50,020 bases of DNA from an uncultured Chloroflexota bacterium (GCA_903914955.1 CAIWRB010000374.1:1-50020), one strand, 5' to 3'; shown: positions 1-9,869, counted from the stretch's first letter. The notes: generated from the sequence alone by a model not told the origin. A program made the numbers and translations.

Positions 1-177
1 CCGATACCCTTCTATTGTCTAGATGTAAGATGCGTTTGCCCTGTCTCGGGAATTTGTATAGGCACACAAACTTTGAGAAAAATACTCCACTACACAGAAT
101 CAATACCGGCAGAAAACTTATTTTGGAAACAACAAAACCCCTCGGAATTCCTATGTGACTCCAAGATATATCAGGTA

Positions 178-1626
178 CTAGACGACGCTCTCAGCCACCG
201 TTTTTCCATACTCCATCAACGCTTTGACCATTTCCATATTTCTGCCTTCCACGTATACGCGCAGGACGGGTTCTGTGCCAGACGGGCGGATGAGCAACCA
301 CGAGTCATCGGCCATAATATATTTCACGCCATCACTCTGACTAACCTCATCCACGTTTTGACCGCCGATCTCTTTCGGTGCTTTCTGTGTCAGGAATTCA
401 GTCATCTCGGCTTTTGCAACGGGACGACTCAAGCGCATGTCTACGCGTTCGTATAAAGCGGGACCAACATCTGCGAGCAGATCATCCACCATTTCAAAAA
501 GGGATTTCTTAGACGCGGCGATCATCTCTACAAGCAGCAAGCCCATGATCGGGCCATCACCTTCGGGAATATGTCCCTTGAAAGAGATGCCGCCCGATTC
601 TTCGCCGCCGATCAAGACATCTTCCTTCAGCATATAATCCGCAATGTGATTAAAACCAACGGGGGTTTCATATAACTTCAAGCCGTACCTTTTGGCGAGC
701 CGATCGATCATACGGGTGGTGGATACTGTCCGAACGACAGCTCCGCTCCAGCCGCGATTTTCCACCAAATACTTTAACGACAGCGCCATGATCTTATGCG
801 GGTCGACAAAATTGCCACGCTCATCCATCGCTCCGATACGGTCTGCGTCGCCATCCGTGACAACTCCAAAATTCCCCATACCCGAACTGACCGCGCTTGC
901 CAGCGGGCCGAGATATTTTGCGATCGGTTCAGGATGCACACCTCCGAAGCCGGGATTCATCTCGCCGCGAATTTCGGCGATCTCACAACCTGTCCCCTGC
1001 AAAAATGATTTGATCACGCCGCGCCCGGAGCCATACATCGCATCCACCACAAACCGCTGTGGATTGTCTGCGATGATATTTGTGTTGATCAACTTGTGCA
1101 GGTGCTCAAAATACACAGGCAATGGATTAAATTTTTGGATCAAGCCGGCATCGCGCGCCTTTTTGAAATCCATCAAGTTGGGTCCGCGCGCCTGTTCTTC
1201 ATTATCGTTGATATAAACTTCCACGCGGCGGCATTGTTCGGGCAAGGCCGAACCGCCGAACGCGCCCTTAAGTTTTAATCCGTTATAACGCGGGGCATTA
1301 TGTGATGCCGTGACCATCATCCCTGCGATGGCATTATGATATTTCACCGCGAATGAAATGACTGGCGTCGGCGAATCAGATTGTGCCAACAGAACAGTGA
1401 ATCCGTTGGCAGCGAGAACACGCGCCACTTCCCCGGCAAAACGATCTGAAAGAAAACGTGTATCATAGCCAACCACGATCTTCCTCGGATCCACACCCGG
1501 CGATTTATTCCAATGATCAGAAGCCACTGCGTCGGCAATGGCTTGTGTCACAATGCGCAGGTTATCAAAAGTAAAACTATCCGATATGACGGCGCGCCAG
1601 CCGTCTGTGCCAAAATGTATGGGCAT
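178..1626 (-). CDS. Phosphoglucomutase/phosphomannomutase family enzyme
   Basis: A 482-residue alpha-D-phosphohexomutase, which interconverts hexose 1- and 6-phosphates in the cytoplasm and feeds nucleotide-sugar synthesis. The four family signatures are all present: the phosphoserine loop TASHN at 106-110 (Ser108 is the phosphorylated residue), the metal loop DGDADR at 258-263, the sugar-binding loop GEESGG at 341-346 and the phosphate-binding loop RPSGTEP at 447-453. The start is supported by a GGAGG ribosome site 7 bases upstream on the minus strand. The substrate (glucose, mannose or glucosamine phosphate) cannot be decided from these motifs. It lies 96 bases downstream of a DUF389 membrane protein in the same direction, with no obvious functional link. 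The family call is very secure. Confidence 0.95.
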   Translation of the reverse strand: MPIHFGTDGWRAVISDSFTFDNLRIVTQAIADAVASDHWNKSPGVDPRKIVVGYDTRFLSDRFAGEVARVLAANGFTVLLAQSDSPTPVISFAVKYHNAIAGMMVTASHNAPRYNGLKLKGAFGGSALPEQCRRVEVYINDNEEQARGPNLMDFKKARDAGLIQKFNPLPVYFEHLHKLINTNIIADNPQRFVVDAMYGSGRGVIKSFLQGTGCEIAEIRGEMNPGFGGVHPEPIAKYLGPLASAVSSGMGNFGVVTDGDADRIGAMDERGNFVDPHKIMALSLKYLVENRGWSGAVVRTVSTTRMIDRLAKRYGLKLYETPVGFNHIADYMLKEDVLIGGEESGGISFKGHIPEGDGPIMGLLLVEMIAASKKSLFEMVDDLLADVGPALYERVDMRLSRPVAKAEMTEFLTQKAPKEIGGQNVDEVSQSDGVKYIMADDSWLLIRPSGTEPVLRVYVEGRNMEMVKALMEYGKTVAESVV

Positions 1627-1722
1627 GAATATCCTCCGATGGATTCATTTATGATTACAAAAGTGTCTCCTCAAAACGAACCTTAACTGGGAGGTCACGA
1701 CGGGGAGAAAAGTATTTTTGCT

Positions 1723-3024
1723 TTATGGAGTTGGCGTAGCTATTGTGGATGCCGTTCCGAAGTTCGGCGCAGGTGTGGCATAAATGACTGTCGATTCTAA
1801 CAGCCAGCCTTCAAGGCGTTGTCCGTTCAAGGTGGCAAAAACGCGGAGCCATGTCACGCCAGTCACAAGCCGAAACTCCGGAGTAACTTCCACGATCGTA
1901 CCGTTATTCAATGTCTTCAAAAGCTTTCCATTTGGCAATTCGCGCAAGTTCGCACCGCCGCCTTCATTTGCGCTGACTTTACCAAATATCGGCGCCGGCT
2001 CGATGGTCATCGTTACGGTAGGCGTTTCAATGACGGGTAATGTTACATCGATCGTAATTGGTACAGCACTGGGCGTTATTGCCGCCTGAGAAAATGCCGC
2101 CGCAACAGTTTCTGTAAAATCCACTTTTGTTGGAGCGGGTGTAAACGTGCTTGAAGGATGTGGACTGCTTGTAATCGTCGCTGGCAGGCTCGTAGTTATG
2201 GGAATCGCAGTCGGCATAGATGCGGGCGGCTTCGATTCTTTCACAAGCGGGAAACCTGATCCCATAAAAATGAAAAGTATCCAGGCGAAAAGCGCGAGTG
2301 CGAGTGCGCTAACGAAGATACCGCGAGTCGATGGGCGGAGTTTTAATATAAAGAGGGTTAAGAGACCGAAGACGCTTGCCAGCGCAAAGTGCGTGACAAA
2401 AACAAGAGCACCTTGCGGCCAAATTCCATCCAAACCGGAGCCGAGTCCAAATCCGCCTGCGCTGATCGGCAGATAAAACGTGTATGCAATTACAACACTG
2501 GGAAGAAATGGTTTTTTTTCTGAACGGGCAAATGAAGCCACCAATGTGATCGCCCCAACAACAAGCACAAGGAGTTCTGGAATCCATAAACGAGAATGGT
2601 TATACACATTATAGAGTGTCACCGCCGGAAAAAGCCGCGCAGCAAAACCAGTCAACATGCCGCTCAGAAAAACGATACCTGCACTGATGAGCAGCGCCAT
2701 GAATGTTTCAAAAAGAAATCTCGGTGAACCCGTCAGAATGGCAAGCAAAAATCCCACCCATGGCGTCATCAGCGGCGTGACGAGAATGCCCAGCAAAAGC
2801 ACAGCCTGCGAATCAAGCAGATAGCCAAGCCCAAGGATTGCGCCGCATGCCATCGAAAATAAGAACAACTCAAAAGAAGGGTAGGCGCGGCGTGAAAGAT
2901 CAAAAATAAATGCGGCTTGCCCGACTGCGTCATTGGGAATCATATCGCGGCGGGTGACTCGCCTGCGGCGTGCGCGCGGCGGTGTTGGTTCGGAGGGAAT
3001 TATGGGTTCGTCAGAAAAAGACAT
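1723..3024 (-). CDS. DUF389-type membrane protein with C-terminal SH3b domain
   Basis: About 433 residues from the chosen ATG. An Arg-rich cytoplasmic N-terminus is followed by about seven hydrophobic segments, including LLGILVTPLMTPWVG, which resembles the core motif of DUF389. A Ser/Thr/Pro-rich linker then leads to a bacterial SH3-like domain (ANLRELPNGKLL, then TWLRVFA and EGWLLEST). SH3b domains often bind cell-wall peptides, so the C-terminus is probably outside the membrane; the function is unknown. An in-frame ATG 19 codons further upstream (position 3081) is possible. I prefer 3024 because the acidic MSFSDEP start is more typical and a CATAAA box lies 6 bases before it. Neither start has a ribosome site. 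No partner gene is evident. Confidence 0.75.
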   Translation of the reverse strand: MSFSDEPIIPSEPTPPRARRRRVTRRDMIPNDAVGQAAFIFDLSRRAYPSFELFLFSMACGAILGLGYLLDSQAVLLLGILVTPLMTPWVGFLLAILTGSPRFLFETFMALLISAGIVFLSGMLTGFAARLFPAVTLYNVYNHSRLWIPELLVLVVGAITLVASFARSEKKPFLPSVVIAYTFYLPISAGGFGLGSGLDGIWPQGALVFVTHFALASVFGLLTLFILKLRPSTRGIFVSALALALFAWILFIFMGSGFPLVKESKPPASMPTAIPITTSLPATITSSPHPSSTFTPAPTKVDFTETVAAAFSQAAITPSAVPITIDVTLPVIETPTVTMTIEPAPIFGKVSANEGGGANLRELPNGKLLKTLNNGTIVEVTPEFRLVTGVTWLRVFATLNGQRLEGWLLESTVIYATPAPNFGTASTIATPTP

Positions 3025-3181
3025 AGGAGTTTTATGGAATAATATTTTCTTGAACTTGCAATGAGATGCGCGAATTCTCATACACTGTGAGGGGATTCAT
3101 ATCCGCAATTATACTAGAGAGAGCGGATGGTAAAATGCCAGTATTTAACATAGATCTATAATTCCTTGTTAACAGCGACAC

Positions 3182-3190
3182 TGCTATAAT
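3182..3190 (+). promoter_or_regulatory. Extended -10 promoter of the R3H ATPase gene
   Basis: The sequence TGCTATAAT is a perfect extended -10 element (TG-N-TATAAT). It sits in the intergenic space and would give a leader of about 33 bases before the ATG at 3231. A TTGTTA lies 13 bases upstream, too close for a normal -35, which fits an extended -10 promoter. No Shine-Dalgarno sequence precedes the start codon. Confidence 0.5.
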
Positions 3191-3230
3191 AAGTCTGCTT
3201 TTACCTAATCACCTCATTACCTAACCTCCT

Positions 3231-4823
3231 ATGACTCAACATCGAATTACAGACGATTTGGAAGCGCTCCTTGAGGTGCTTCCCACAAATATCCGCCACG
3301 CGGTGGAAAAAATAAACAACAGCGACAGACTGCTCGAGATCGTGATCGATCTGGGGCGTTTGCCGTCTGCGCGTTTCGTTGAAAACGAATTGACCTTGTT
3401 GGATAAAGAGATCACACGCGCAGATATTGACCACATCACCGAACGCATCGGAAATTTTGACGCGGATAACCGTGCCGGCATGGAACGCACGCTGCATCGC
3501 ATCTCTGCCATCCGCAATCGGCGCGGTGCCATTGTTGGGCTAACCTGCCGCGTTGGCCGCGCCGTGTATGGCACAGTGGATATTATTCAAGACATTATCG
3601 AATCAGGCAAGTCTGTTTTGATCCTCGGACGGCCTGGCGTTGGCAAGACCACACTTCTGCGTGAAGCCGCGCGCATCCTCGCCGAAAACAAACGCGTCGT
3701 CATAGTGGATACATCCAATGAAATCGGCGGCGATGGCGATGTGCCGCATCCCGCGGTGGGCAGGGCGCGCCGCATGCAAGTCAGCCAGCCGACACAACAG
3801 CATGAGGTCATGATCGAAGCCGTTGAAAATCATAATCCTGAAGTCATCGTGATCGACGAGATCGGACGCGAACTCGAAGCTCAGGCGGCGCGCACCATCG
3901 CCGAACGCGGTGTGCAGTTGATCGGCACGGCGCACGGTCAAACGCTCGACAACCTTTTACTCAACCCAACGCTCAGCGATCTGATCGGCGGCATCGAAGC
4001 GGTCACTCTTTCAGATGAAGAAGCACGTCGGCGCGGCACCCAGAAAACAGTGCTTGAACGGCGCTCCCCTCCCACCTTTGATATCGTCATCGAGATCCAA
4101 ACACGTGATCGATTTGCGGTGCATCTAGATATATCCGCTTCAGTGGATTCGCTTTTGCGCGACGCCCCTGTGCCGCCCGAATTACGCACGCGCAATGCCG
4201 AAGGGAAGATTCTGATCGAGAAAGCCGCACCCGCTCCCAAATCCAAAATGGAAGCGAAGGAAGTAAAAGCGCAGCGCCGCGCTCGTCAGACTGATCCCGT
4301 TATCGAGGAGCACAGTCCCACACCCAATCAGACTCCGACCATGCTCACGTCACCTTTGCAAACAGTGCGCGTATTTGCGTATGGCGTGGCGCGGAACAGA
4401 CTCTCACAAGCCGCAAAGAGACTCGGCGTGCCAGCCGTGATCGTGACCGACGTTGACGAAGCCGACGCGCTCGTTACACTACGCACGTATTATCGCAACC
4501 GCGAACAAACGGTGATGGATGCCGAGCATCGCGGGATGCCGATTTATGTTTTGCGCGCGAACACCGTGGCGCAAGTGGAACAGTTCCTTGGCGACTTGTA
4601 TAACATCAGCGAACAGCATCATCCGCGCGACAGTATGGAGAGTGTGCGCGAAGAAACACAGCACGCCATTTCCGCAGTACTCAACGGCGAGCGCTGGGTG
4701 GATTTGCCCCCAGGCACATCTCTGGTGCGAAGATTGCAGCACGAGCTAGCGCGCAATGCGGAGTTGGTTTCACATTCGTATGGAAAAGAACCGCGCAGGC
4801 ATGTAAGGATATTCAGGGAATAA
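3231..4823 (+). CDS. R3H-domain AAA-type ATPase (Ycf45/SpoIIIAA-like)
   Basis: A 530-residue cytoplasmic protein with a P-loop GRPGVGKT at 133-140, a Walker B VIVIDE at 205-210 and a GTAHG sensor motif at 232-236, in the order seen in the SpoIIIAA/Ycf45 ATPase family. A charged, Pro-rich linker (about 335-365) leads to a C-terminal region ending in an R3H motif (Arg500-x3-His504), which binds single-stranded nucleic acid. The family is common in cyanobacteria and Chloroflexi, and its cellular role is not established. No sporulation genes are nearby, so a SpoIIIA-type role is unlikely. It stands alone between divergent and convergent neighbours. The domain call is secure; a function is not offered. 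Confidence 0.88.
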   Translation: MTQHRITDDLEALLEVLPTNIRHAVEKINNSDRLLEIVIDLGRLPSARFVENELTLLDKEITRADIDHITERIGNFDADNRAGMERTLHRISAIRNRRGAIVGLTCRVGRAVYGTVDIIQDIIESGKSVLILGRPGVGKTTLLREAARILAENKRVVIVDTSNEIGGDGDVPHPAVGRARRMQVSQPTQQHEVMIEAVENHNPEVIVIDEIGRELEAQAARTIAERGVQLIGTAHGQTLDNLLLNPTLSDLIGGIEAVTLSDEEARRRGTQKTVLERRSPPTFDIVIEIQTRDRFAVHLDISASVDSLLRDAPVPPELRTRNAEGKILIEKAAPAPKSKMEAKEVKAQRRARQTDPVIEEHSPTPNQTPTMLTSPLQTVRVFAYGVARNRLSQAAKRLGVPAVIVTDVDEADALVTLRTYYRNREQTVMDAEHRGMPIYVLRANTVAQVEQFLGDLYNISEQHHPRDSMESVREETQHAISAVLNGERWVDLPPGTSLVRRLQHELARNAELVSHSYGKEPRRHVRIFRE

Positions 4824-4864
4824 AACTGAGAATTTTGATTCCTAAATAACGAATTCCAATAAAC

Positions 4865-4900
4865 AAAATAAGGACAGGCGAATTGCCCATCCTTATTTTT
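4865..4900. terminator. Bidirectional intrinsic terminator
   Basis: A perfect 10-bp stem (AAAATAAGGA with TCCTTATTTT) is extended by an inner GGC/GCC stem across a 2x2 internal loop. A T-run follows on the plus strand and the matching A-run gives a T-run on the minus strand. It lies between two convergent genes, the R3H ATPase and the HtrA protease, and can serve both. Confidence 0.8.
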
Positions 4901-4989
4901 ATTTGCTACCAAGATGTCATTCTGAGACTCTCACCAGCACGGGTGTACGGAGCAAGTGTCGCTCCGCCAAGAGAATCGTAACGGAATAT

Positions 4990-6147
4990 TTATGTATGAC
5001 TCGACTCGCCAAGTGTGATCTGAATTGTGATCTCTTTTCCGCTGCGCATCACGCCTAACGTGACCTGATCACCAGGTTTGTAGGTATAAAGTACATTTAA
5101 GTAATTATGCGTTTCGTCCATCTTGACACCGTCAATGCTGGTGATTATGTCATCAGCCTGCAGGCCTGCTTTACCAGCTGGGCTGCCAGTGGCAACCTTG
5201 GTCACATACACGCCCCACTGCACGGGCAAGTTATATGAGGCAGCGATATCAGGTGAAATGGCTTGGTAGCTGATTCCCATGAAAGGCCGTGAGAAATATC
5301 CGTGATCGACAATTTGAGTTGCCACAGCATGAGCGGTATTGACCGGGATCGCGAATCCCAAACCTTCTGCAATGGCTCCACTTCCAGAGCCACGTACGAT
5401 CATGTTGTTGACACCGATCACTTCACCGGCTAGGTTGACGAGCGGACCGCCAGAATTGCCTTGATTGATGGCAGCGTCAGTCTGGATCAAACCTTCGATT
5501 TGGTAGCCTTTGCCGGTATCGATGGATCGTCCCGTGGCGCTAACCACGCCAACCGTGACGGTGTTCTTGAAATCACCAAGCGGAGACCCGATCGCGATCA
5601 CTGACTCACCCGAGTTAAGTAGATCCGAATTTCCAAGCGTTACCACTGCCGGCACCTTACCTTCCGTCTTTAAGATCGCGATATCTGAATAAGGATCTGC
5701 GCCAACGATGGTGGCTTTTTGCTGGCTCCCATCCGACAAAACAATATTTACTTCCTTGGTTCCTTCAACGACATGGTTATTCGTCAGGATATAGCCTTTG
5801 TCGGATATAAAGAATCCGCTGCCGCTGACGGTCTGATCGCCGGTCTGACCGAAGAATGTCATTTGACCGGAAATGGTCCCAACAATTGTCACTACGGCTG
5901 GACCGACTTTTTGAACTGCTTGTGTTACAGCGGTTTCCACGTCAGTCGAATTGAGCACAAGTGTTTGACTGGGAGTGTTATTATTGGGATTGGATGCGAG
6001 TGCGGGAATTGGAATGGAAGAATTCCCTGCTTGATTTCTGCTAACAGCTGTATATACAGCCGCACCGCCTGCTGCAGCGCCTGTCAATGCCGATACTCCG
6101 GCAATGACCATGACCAGTAAAAGGTAAATTATTTTTTTCCATGACAT
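4990..6147 (-). CDS. Membrane-anchored HtrA/DegP-type serine protease with PDZ domain
   Basis: A 385-residue S1C-family protease for quality control of proteins outside the cytoplasmic membrane. An N-terminal hydrophobic segment (about 5-35) anchors it. A Gly/Ser/Asn-rich linker precedes the trypsin-like domain with the complete triad His125 (TNNHVVEG), Asp155 (SDIAILK) and Ser232 (GNSGGPL). One PDZ domain follows (about 285-380). The ATG at 6147 is chosen over an upstream one at 6174 because a GGAGG ribosome site lies 5 bases before it. The gene diverges from tmk-map-dnaJ and a second HtrA-type gene. All catalytic residues are intact, so activity is expected. Confidence 0.93.
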   Translation of the reverse strand: MSWKKIIYLLLVMVIAGVSALTGAAAGGAAVYTAVSRNQAGNSSIPIPALASNPNNNTPSQTLVLNSTDVETAVTQAVQKVGPAVVTIVGTISGQMTFFGQTGDQTVSGSGFFISDKGYILTNNHVVEGTKEVNIVLSDGSQQKATIVGADPYSDIAILKTEGKVPAVVTLGNSDLLNSGESVIAIGSPLGDFKNTVTVGVVSATGRSIDTGKGYQIEGLIQTDAAINQGNSGGPLVNLAGEVIGVNNMIVRGSGSGAIAEGLGFAIPVNTAHAVATQIVDHGYFSRPFMGISYQAISPDIAASYNLPVQWGVYVTKVATGSPAGKAGLQADDIITSIDGVKMDETHNYLNVLYTYKPGDQVTLGVMRSGKEITIQITLGESSHT

Positions 6148-6284
6148 TTTCGCCTCCGATATAAGTAAGAACATTCTGACACATAATCATGACAGCACAA
6201 TTAAATTATGATCGTTAAAAATTAATTTAACCTAATAATATTGTTAGAGATTGTAAAGAATAAAATCCAACATAAAGAGTTGAC

Positions 6285-6905
6285 ATGTTCATCACCCTCG
6301 AAGGCCCCGAAGGCTCCGGCAAGACATCACACATCCCCTATCTCGTGGAATATCTGCGCGAGAAAGGCTATACCGTTTTCCCGACGCGTGAACCAGGCGG
6401 CACATCCATCAGCGAACAAATCCGCGATATTCTACATGACTTGAAGAACGCCGAGATGCATCCGCGCACAGAGACGCTGCTCTATCAAGCCGCACGCGCA
6501 CAGATCGTAGAGCAGGTCATCAAGCCGCGATTGGCTGTGGGCGAGATAGTGATCTCAGATCGTTATTACGACTCGACCATCGCCTATCAAGGATACGGAC
6601 ATCAGCAGGATCTGAATCAAGTCCGCGCGCTGGTGAAATATGCCACCGACGGATTAACTCCCGACTTGACCATTTTGCTCGACCTCGACGTTGAAGTTGG
6701 TCTGAAACGAAAGACTCAAAACGAATTGGAATGGAATCGAATGGATGCGTACACCGTGGAATTTCATCAACGCGTGCGCAGAGGATATTTGGAAATGGTG
6801 AAGCAGGAATCGCAGCGATGGGTCGTGATCAATTCAGATCAAAAATGGGATGAAGTACAGGCAGAATTGAAGAAGGTAATTATTACAGGATTAACAAAAT
6901 CATGA
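6285..6905 (+). CDS. tmk: Thymidylate kinase
   Basis: A 206-residue kinase that phosphorylates dTMP to dTDP with ATP, an essential step of dTTP synthesis. Visible signatures are the P-loop GPEGSGKT at 7-14, the DR(Y/H) region in SDRYYDSTIAYQG, the nucleotide-binding TREPGGT and the LDLDVEVGL strand. Length is typical. Only a weak AAGAG precedes the ATG. The stop codon overlaps the start of map by 4 bases (ATGA), which implies translational coupling. The family call is very secure. Confidence 0.95.
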   Translation: MFITLEGPEGSGKTSHIPYLVEYLREKGYTVFPTREPGGTSISEQIRDILHDLKNAEMHPRTETLLYQAARAQIVEQVIKPRLAVGEIVISDRYYDSTIAYQGYGHQQDLNQVRALVKYATDGLTPDLTILLDLDVEVGLKRKTQNELEWNRMDAYTVEFHQRVRRGYLEMVKQESQRWVVINSDQKWDEVQAELKKVIITGLTKS

Positions 6906-7645
6906 TCGTCAACTCTGAAGAAGATATCAAACACCTGAAAGCCATCGGTCACATCTGCGCCATGACCTTGAAAACAATGATGGAACATGCCAAGCCCGGC
7001 ATGACCACATTGGAGTTGGACAATATCGGCATGGAGTTCCTGAAAAAAGAAGGCGCTCAATCTGCGCCGATGGCAATGTATCATTTTCCCGGCGCGACCT
7101 GCATCAGCGTGTCGCCGGTCATCGCGCATGGTATTCCCAATGAACGTGTTTTGCAGGAAGGCGACCTTGTCAACATCGACGTCTCTGCTGAAATGAATGG
7201 CTACTATGGAGACACAGGCGCCTCGTTGGTCATTGCCAAGCAGGTGCCTGAATACGAAAAACTACTTGCGGCCGCCAGGTCCGCGCTTGAAAAAGCGATC
7301 CAGGTGGCGGTAGCAGGACAGCCTCTAAATCTGATCGGCCAAACCATTCAGGAGGACGCAAAACGAAACGGCTTTGGTGTCATTTATGATCTGACCGGTC
7401 ACGGCATTGGACATAAGCTGCACGAAAATCCGGCTGAAGTTTTCAACTATACCAAACCAAAAGACCACCGCATTCTTGACGAAGGATTGGTTCTCGCAAT
7501 CGAGCCATTCCTCACCACCGGCAAAGGACACGTCCACGAAGAACCGGATGGCTGGTCACTGCGGACAATAGACAGAACGATCGCGGCTCAATTTGAACAT
7601 ACGATCATTGTCACAAAAAATAAACCTATCATCCTTACGATATAA
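6902..7645 (+). CDS. map: Methionine aminopeptidase, type I
   Basis: A 247-residue metallopeptidase that removes the initiator Met from nascent proteins. All five metal ligands of the pita-bread fold are present: Asp93 and Asp104 (NIDV...YYGDTG), His167 (LTGHGIG), Glu201 (AIEPFL) and Glu232 (FEHTIIV). His76 (IAHGIP) is the substrate-side histidine. No N-terminal zinc-finger extension is seen. The start overlaps the tmk stop by 4 bases (ATGA), so the two genes form a coupled pair. The next gene, dnaJ-like, has its own putative promoter. Confidence 0.95.
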   Translation: MIVNSEEDIKHLKAIGHICAMTLKTMMEHAKPGMTTLELDNIGMEFLKKEGAQSAPMAMYHFPGATCISVSPVIAHGIPNERVLQEGDLVNIDVSAEMNGYYGDTGASLVIAKQVPEYEKLLAAARSALEKAIQVAVAGQPLNLIGQTIQEDAKRNGFGVIYDLTGHGIGHKLHENPAEVFNYTKPKDHRILDEGLVLAIEPFLTTGKGHVHEEPDGWSLRTIDRTIAAQFEHTIIVTKNKPIILTI

Positions 7646-7733
7646 ATCGCTCTGCAATGTTCTTGAAAAACAACTTTACGGCTGTATCACGAAAAACGCA
7701 GGTTAGAGTTATGTTAGTGTATCTTTTGAGTGC

Positions 7734-7762
7734 TTGACGAAGAACTTACGCGGTGTCACAAT
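7734..7762 (+). promoter_or_regulatory. Putative promoter of the DnaJ-type gene, leaderless spacing
   Basis: TTGACG at 7734-7739 and CACAAT at 7757-7762 are separated by 17 bases. The -10 ends only 6 bases before the ATG at 7769, so transcription would start at or next to the start codon. No Shine-Dalgarno sequence is present. The -10 matches the consensus at 4 of 6 positions. Confidence 0.45.
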
Positions 7763-7768
7763 AGCTTC

Positions 7769-8674
7769 ATGGATTATAAGGATTACTATAAAGTACTCGG
7801 CGTTGGACGAAAAGCCAGTAGTGACGATATCCGCACGGCATATCGTAAGCTTGCCATGCAATTTCACCCGGATAAAAATCCTGGCGACAAAAAAGCCGAG
7901 GATAAATTCAAAGAAATAAACGAAGCGTATCAGGTCTTGAGCGACGAACAAAAACGCGCGCGCTACGACCAGCTGGGAAGCGCATATTCCAACTTCCGCA
8001 CAGGCGGCGGACGACCTGGTGACTTTCGATGGGATGACTGGTTTCAGCAGCAACAAGGCGGGCAACAAAGAGGCTCTGTAAACGCTGACGATCCACTTGC
8101 GGGAGCTGGTGGGTTCTCCGATTTCTTCCGCACGATATTTGGCGAGGCGATCCGTAATTCTGCGCGCGGTCAGGGAACGCAGCAACAGCAGGGATTTCAA
8201 CAGGAAGTACAGATCAGTTTTCAAGAGGCGTACGAAGGCACCCTGCGTCAATTTCAAAAAAGTGAAAAAAAGTTACAGGTGCGAATCCCAGCCGGGGTAA
8301 AGACAGGTTCAAAAGTAAGAGTGGCAGGCGCGGGTCCCGAAGGACTCGATCTCTATCTCGTAGTAAAAATCACAGATGAAGATAAATTCGAGCGCGAGGG
8401 TCAAGACCTAACGACAACATCCACGTTAAGCGTATTCACATTAATTCTCGGCGGTGAAACAGAAGTGGAAACACCCACTGGAAAAGTAAAGTTAAGTATT
8501 CCCGCCGGCACACAGACCGACCAGGTCTTTCGTCTGGCGGGACGCGGTATGCCGAATTTGAAGGACCCAAAAACAAAAGGTGATCTTTTTGTGAAGTTGA
8601 AAGTACAAATTCCAAAATACCTATCGTCCAAACAGAGAGAGCTGCTTGAAGAAGCATCCCATATAAAATTTTAG
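7769..8674 (+). CDS. DnaJ/CbpA-type J-domain co-chaperone (no zinc finger)
   Basis: A 301-residue class II Hsp40. The J domain (about 5-70) has the HPD motif at 33-35 that activates DnaK. A Gly/Phe/Gln-rich stretch follows (about 75-140), then the C-terminal substrate-binding domains ([28 protein letters not shown]). No CXXCXGXG zinc repeats occur, so it is CbpA/DnaJ2-like rather than canonical DnaJ. The ATG at 7769 is chosen over one 13 codons upstream because [10 protein letters not shown] is the standard J-domain start. It sits 19 bases before a lipoprotein HtrA gene, a plausible proteostasis pairing. Confidence 0.92.
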   Translation: MDYKDYYKVLGVGRKASSDDIRTAYRKLAMQFHPDKNPGDKKAEDKFKEINEAYQVLSDEQKRARYDQLGSAYSNFRTGGGRPGDFRWDDWFQQQQGGQQRGSVNADDPLAGAGGFSDFFRTIFGEAIRNSARGQGTQQQQGFQQEVQISFQEAYEGTLRQFQKSEKKLQVRIPAGVKTGSKVRVAGAGPEGLDLYLVVKITDEDKFEREGQDLTTTSTLSVFTLILGGETEVETPTGKVKLSIPAGTQTDQVFRLAGRGMPNLKDPKTKGDLFVKLKVQIPKYLSSKQRELLEEASHIKF

Positions 8675-8693
8675 TGTAAACCTAGGAGAGTTC

Positions 8694-9830
8694 ATGAAAA
8701 CAAAGCGAAGCATTTTAGCTTTCATAGTTTTAATCGTTGCAATGCTGGCATGTCAATCACTACCGTTATCCAATCAACAACCTTCATCTGTTGTGGCGGC
8801 GCCGGTGCAAGCCATCGAACCTGTTAATACGAATGCCACCAACCCGTCCGCTCAACAAGATGGGCTGGTCGCGCTTTATGAAAATGTCAGCCCTGGTACC
8901 GTTGCGATCATCACAGATCAAGGTCAAGGTTCTGGATTTGTTTATGATGCAAAAGGTGACATCGTAACGAACTTTCACGTGGTCGAAGGCGCCACCACAA
9001 TAGAAGTTAGATTCAGTTCCGGCTTTATGGCTTACGGAACAGTTGTCGGGACGGATACGGATTCTGATCTTGCCATCGTCAAAGTGGATGCTCCCGCCGA
9101 GGAGCTTCATCCCCTGCCGTTAGGTGATTCAGACGCACTGAAAGTGGGTCAGACCGTCGTGGCCATTGGCAATCCTTTTGGTTTGAACGGTACAATGACA
9201 GTAGGCATTGTCTCTGCGCTCGGGCGCACATTGGACGCCATTCATCAAACAAAGGATGGACAACCATTCACAGCCGGCGATATTATCCAAACGGATGCGG
9301 CCATTAATCCTGGCAACTCCGGCGGACCCCTCTTCAATATCAACGGTGAAGTGATCGGTATTAATCGCGCCATTCGCACGCTGAGCTCAACATCCAGCGG
9401 CGAGCCGGTAAATTCCGGTATTGGTTTTGCAGTTTCCATCAATATGGTCAAACGCGTTGCTCCGGTTTTGATCGCGGCTGGAAAATATGACTATCCATTT
9501 TTGGGGATCTCATCCATGGATTCTTTGAGCCTTGAAATGGTCAAGGAACTTGGCTTGAACACATTTATCGGTGCATACGTCACAGACGTAGTCGCCGGTG
9601 GCCCTGCTGATAAAGCAGGGATCATATCAGCCAGTAAACCCACCAGTATCCCTGGCTTATTTGGCGGCGGCGATCTTATCATCGCAATTGATGGACACGC
9701 AATCCGCACATTTGATGAAATGCTGGCCTATCTAATCACCAACAAAGGCCCAGGCGACACGGTTGTCCTGCAAGTATTACGCGGCAGTGAAAAAGTGGAT
9801 ATAACACTTACTCTTGACAAACGTCCATAG
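8694..9830 (+). CDS. HtrA-type serine protease lipoprotein with PDZ domain
   Basis: A 378-residue S1C protease. The N-terminus is a lipoprotein signal peptide ending in the lipobox AMLAC (Cys20), so the mature protein should be lipid-anchored on the outer face of the membrane. The triad is complete: His95 (TNFHVVEG), Asp125 (SDLAIVK) and Ser209 (GNSGGPL). A PDZ domain follows (about 275-375). An AGGAG ribosome site precedes the ATG. It is the second HtrA-like protease within 4 kb, but differs from the first in anchoring and sequence, so a very recent duplication is unlikely. It follows the J-domain gene by 19 bases. Confidence 0.93.
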   Translation: MKTKRSILAFIVLIVAMLACQSLPLSNQQPSSVVAAPVQAIEPVNTNATNPSAQQDGLVALYENVSPGTVAIITDQGQGSGFVYDAKGDIVTNFHVVEGATTIEVRFSSGFMAYGTVVGTDTDSDLAIVKVDAPAEELHPLPLGDSDALKVGQTVVAIGNPFGLNGTMTVGIVSALGRTLDAIHQTKDGQPFTAGDIIQTDAAINPGNSGGPLFNINGEVIGINRAIRTLSSTSSGEPVNSGIGFAVSINMVKRVAPVLIAAGKYDYPFLGISSMDSLSLEMVKELGLNTFIGAYVTDVVAGGPADKAGIISASKPTSIPGLFGGGDLIIAIDGHAIRTFDEMLAYLITNKGPGDTVVLQVLRGSEKVDITLTLDKRP

Positions 9831-9869
9831 AAAACAAAGAGCGGCTCAAACGAGTCGCTCTTTGTTTTC
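9830..9869 (+). terminator. Strong intrinsic terminator hairpin
   Basis: A 14-bp perfect stem (GAAAACAAAGAGCG with its complement) is extended by four more pairs (one G-U) to an AAAC loop, beginning at the last base of the HtrA lipoprotein stop codon. The right arm carries CTTTGTTTTC as the T-rich tail. Confidence 0.85.

Noticed and set aside
73-456. Plus-strand 127-codon open frame at the left edge
   Set aside because: It overlaps the 3' part of the phosphohexomutase gene in antisense and shows no domain or ribosome site. Bases 1-177 contain no feature I can support.
3231-4823. Assigning the R3H ATPase to a sporulation (SpoIIIA) operon
   Set aside because: Only the ATPase fold is shared; none of the other SpoIIIA genes is present nearby.
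6278-6283. TTGACA just before the tmk ATG
   Set aside because: It matches a -35 hexamer but sits on the start codon with no -10 in a useful place for tmk; chance occurrence.
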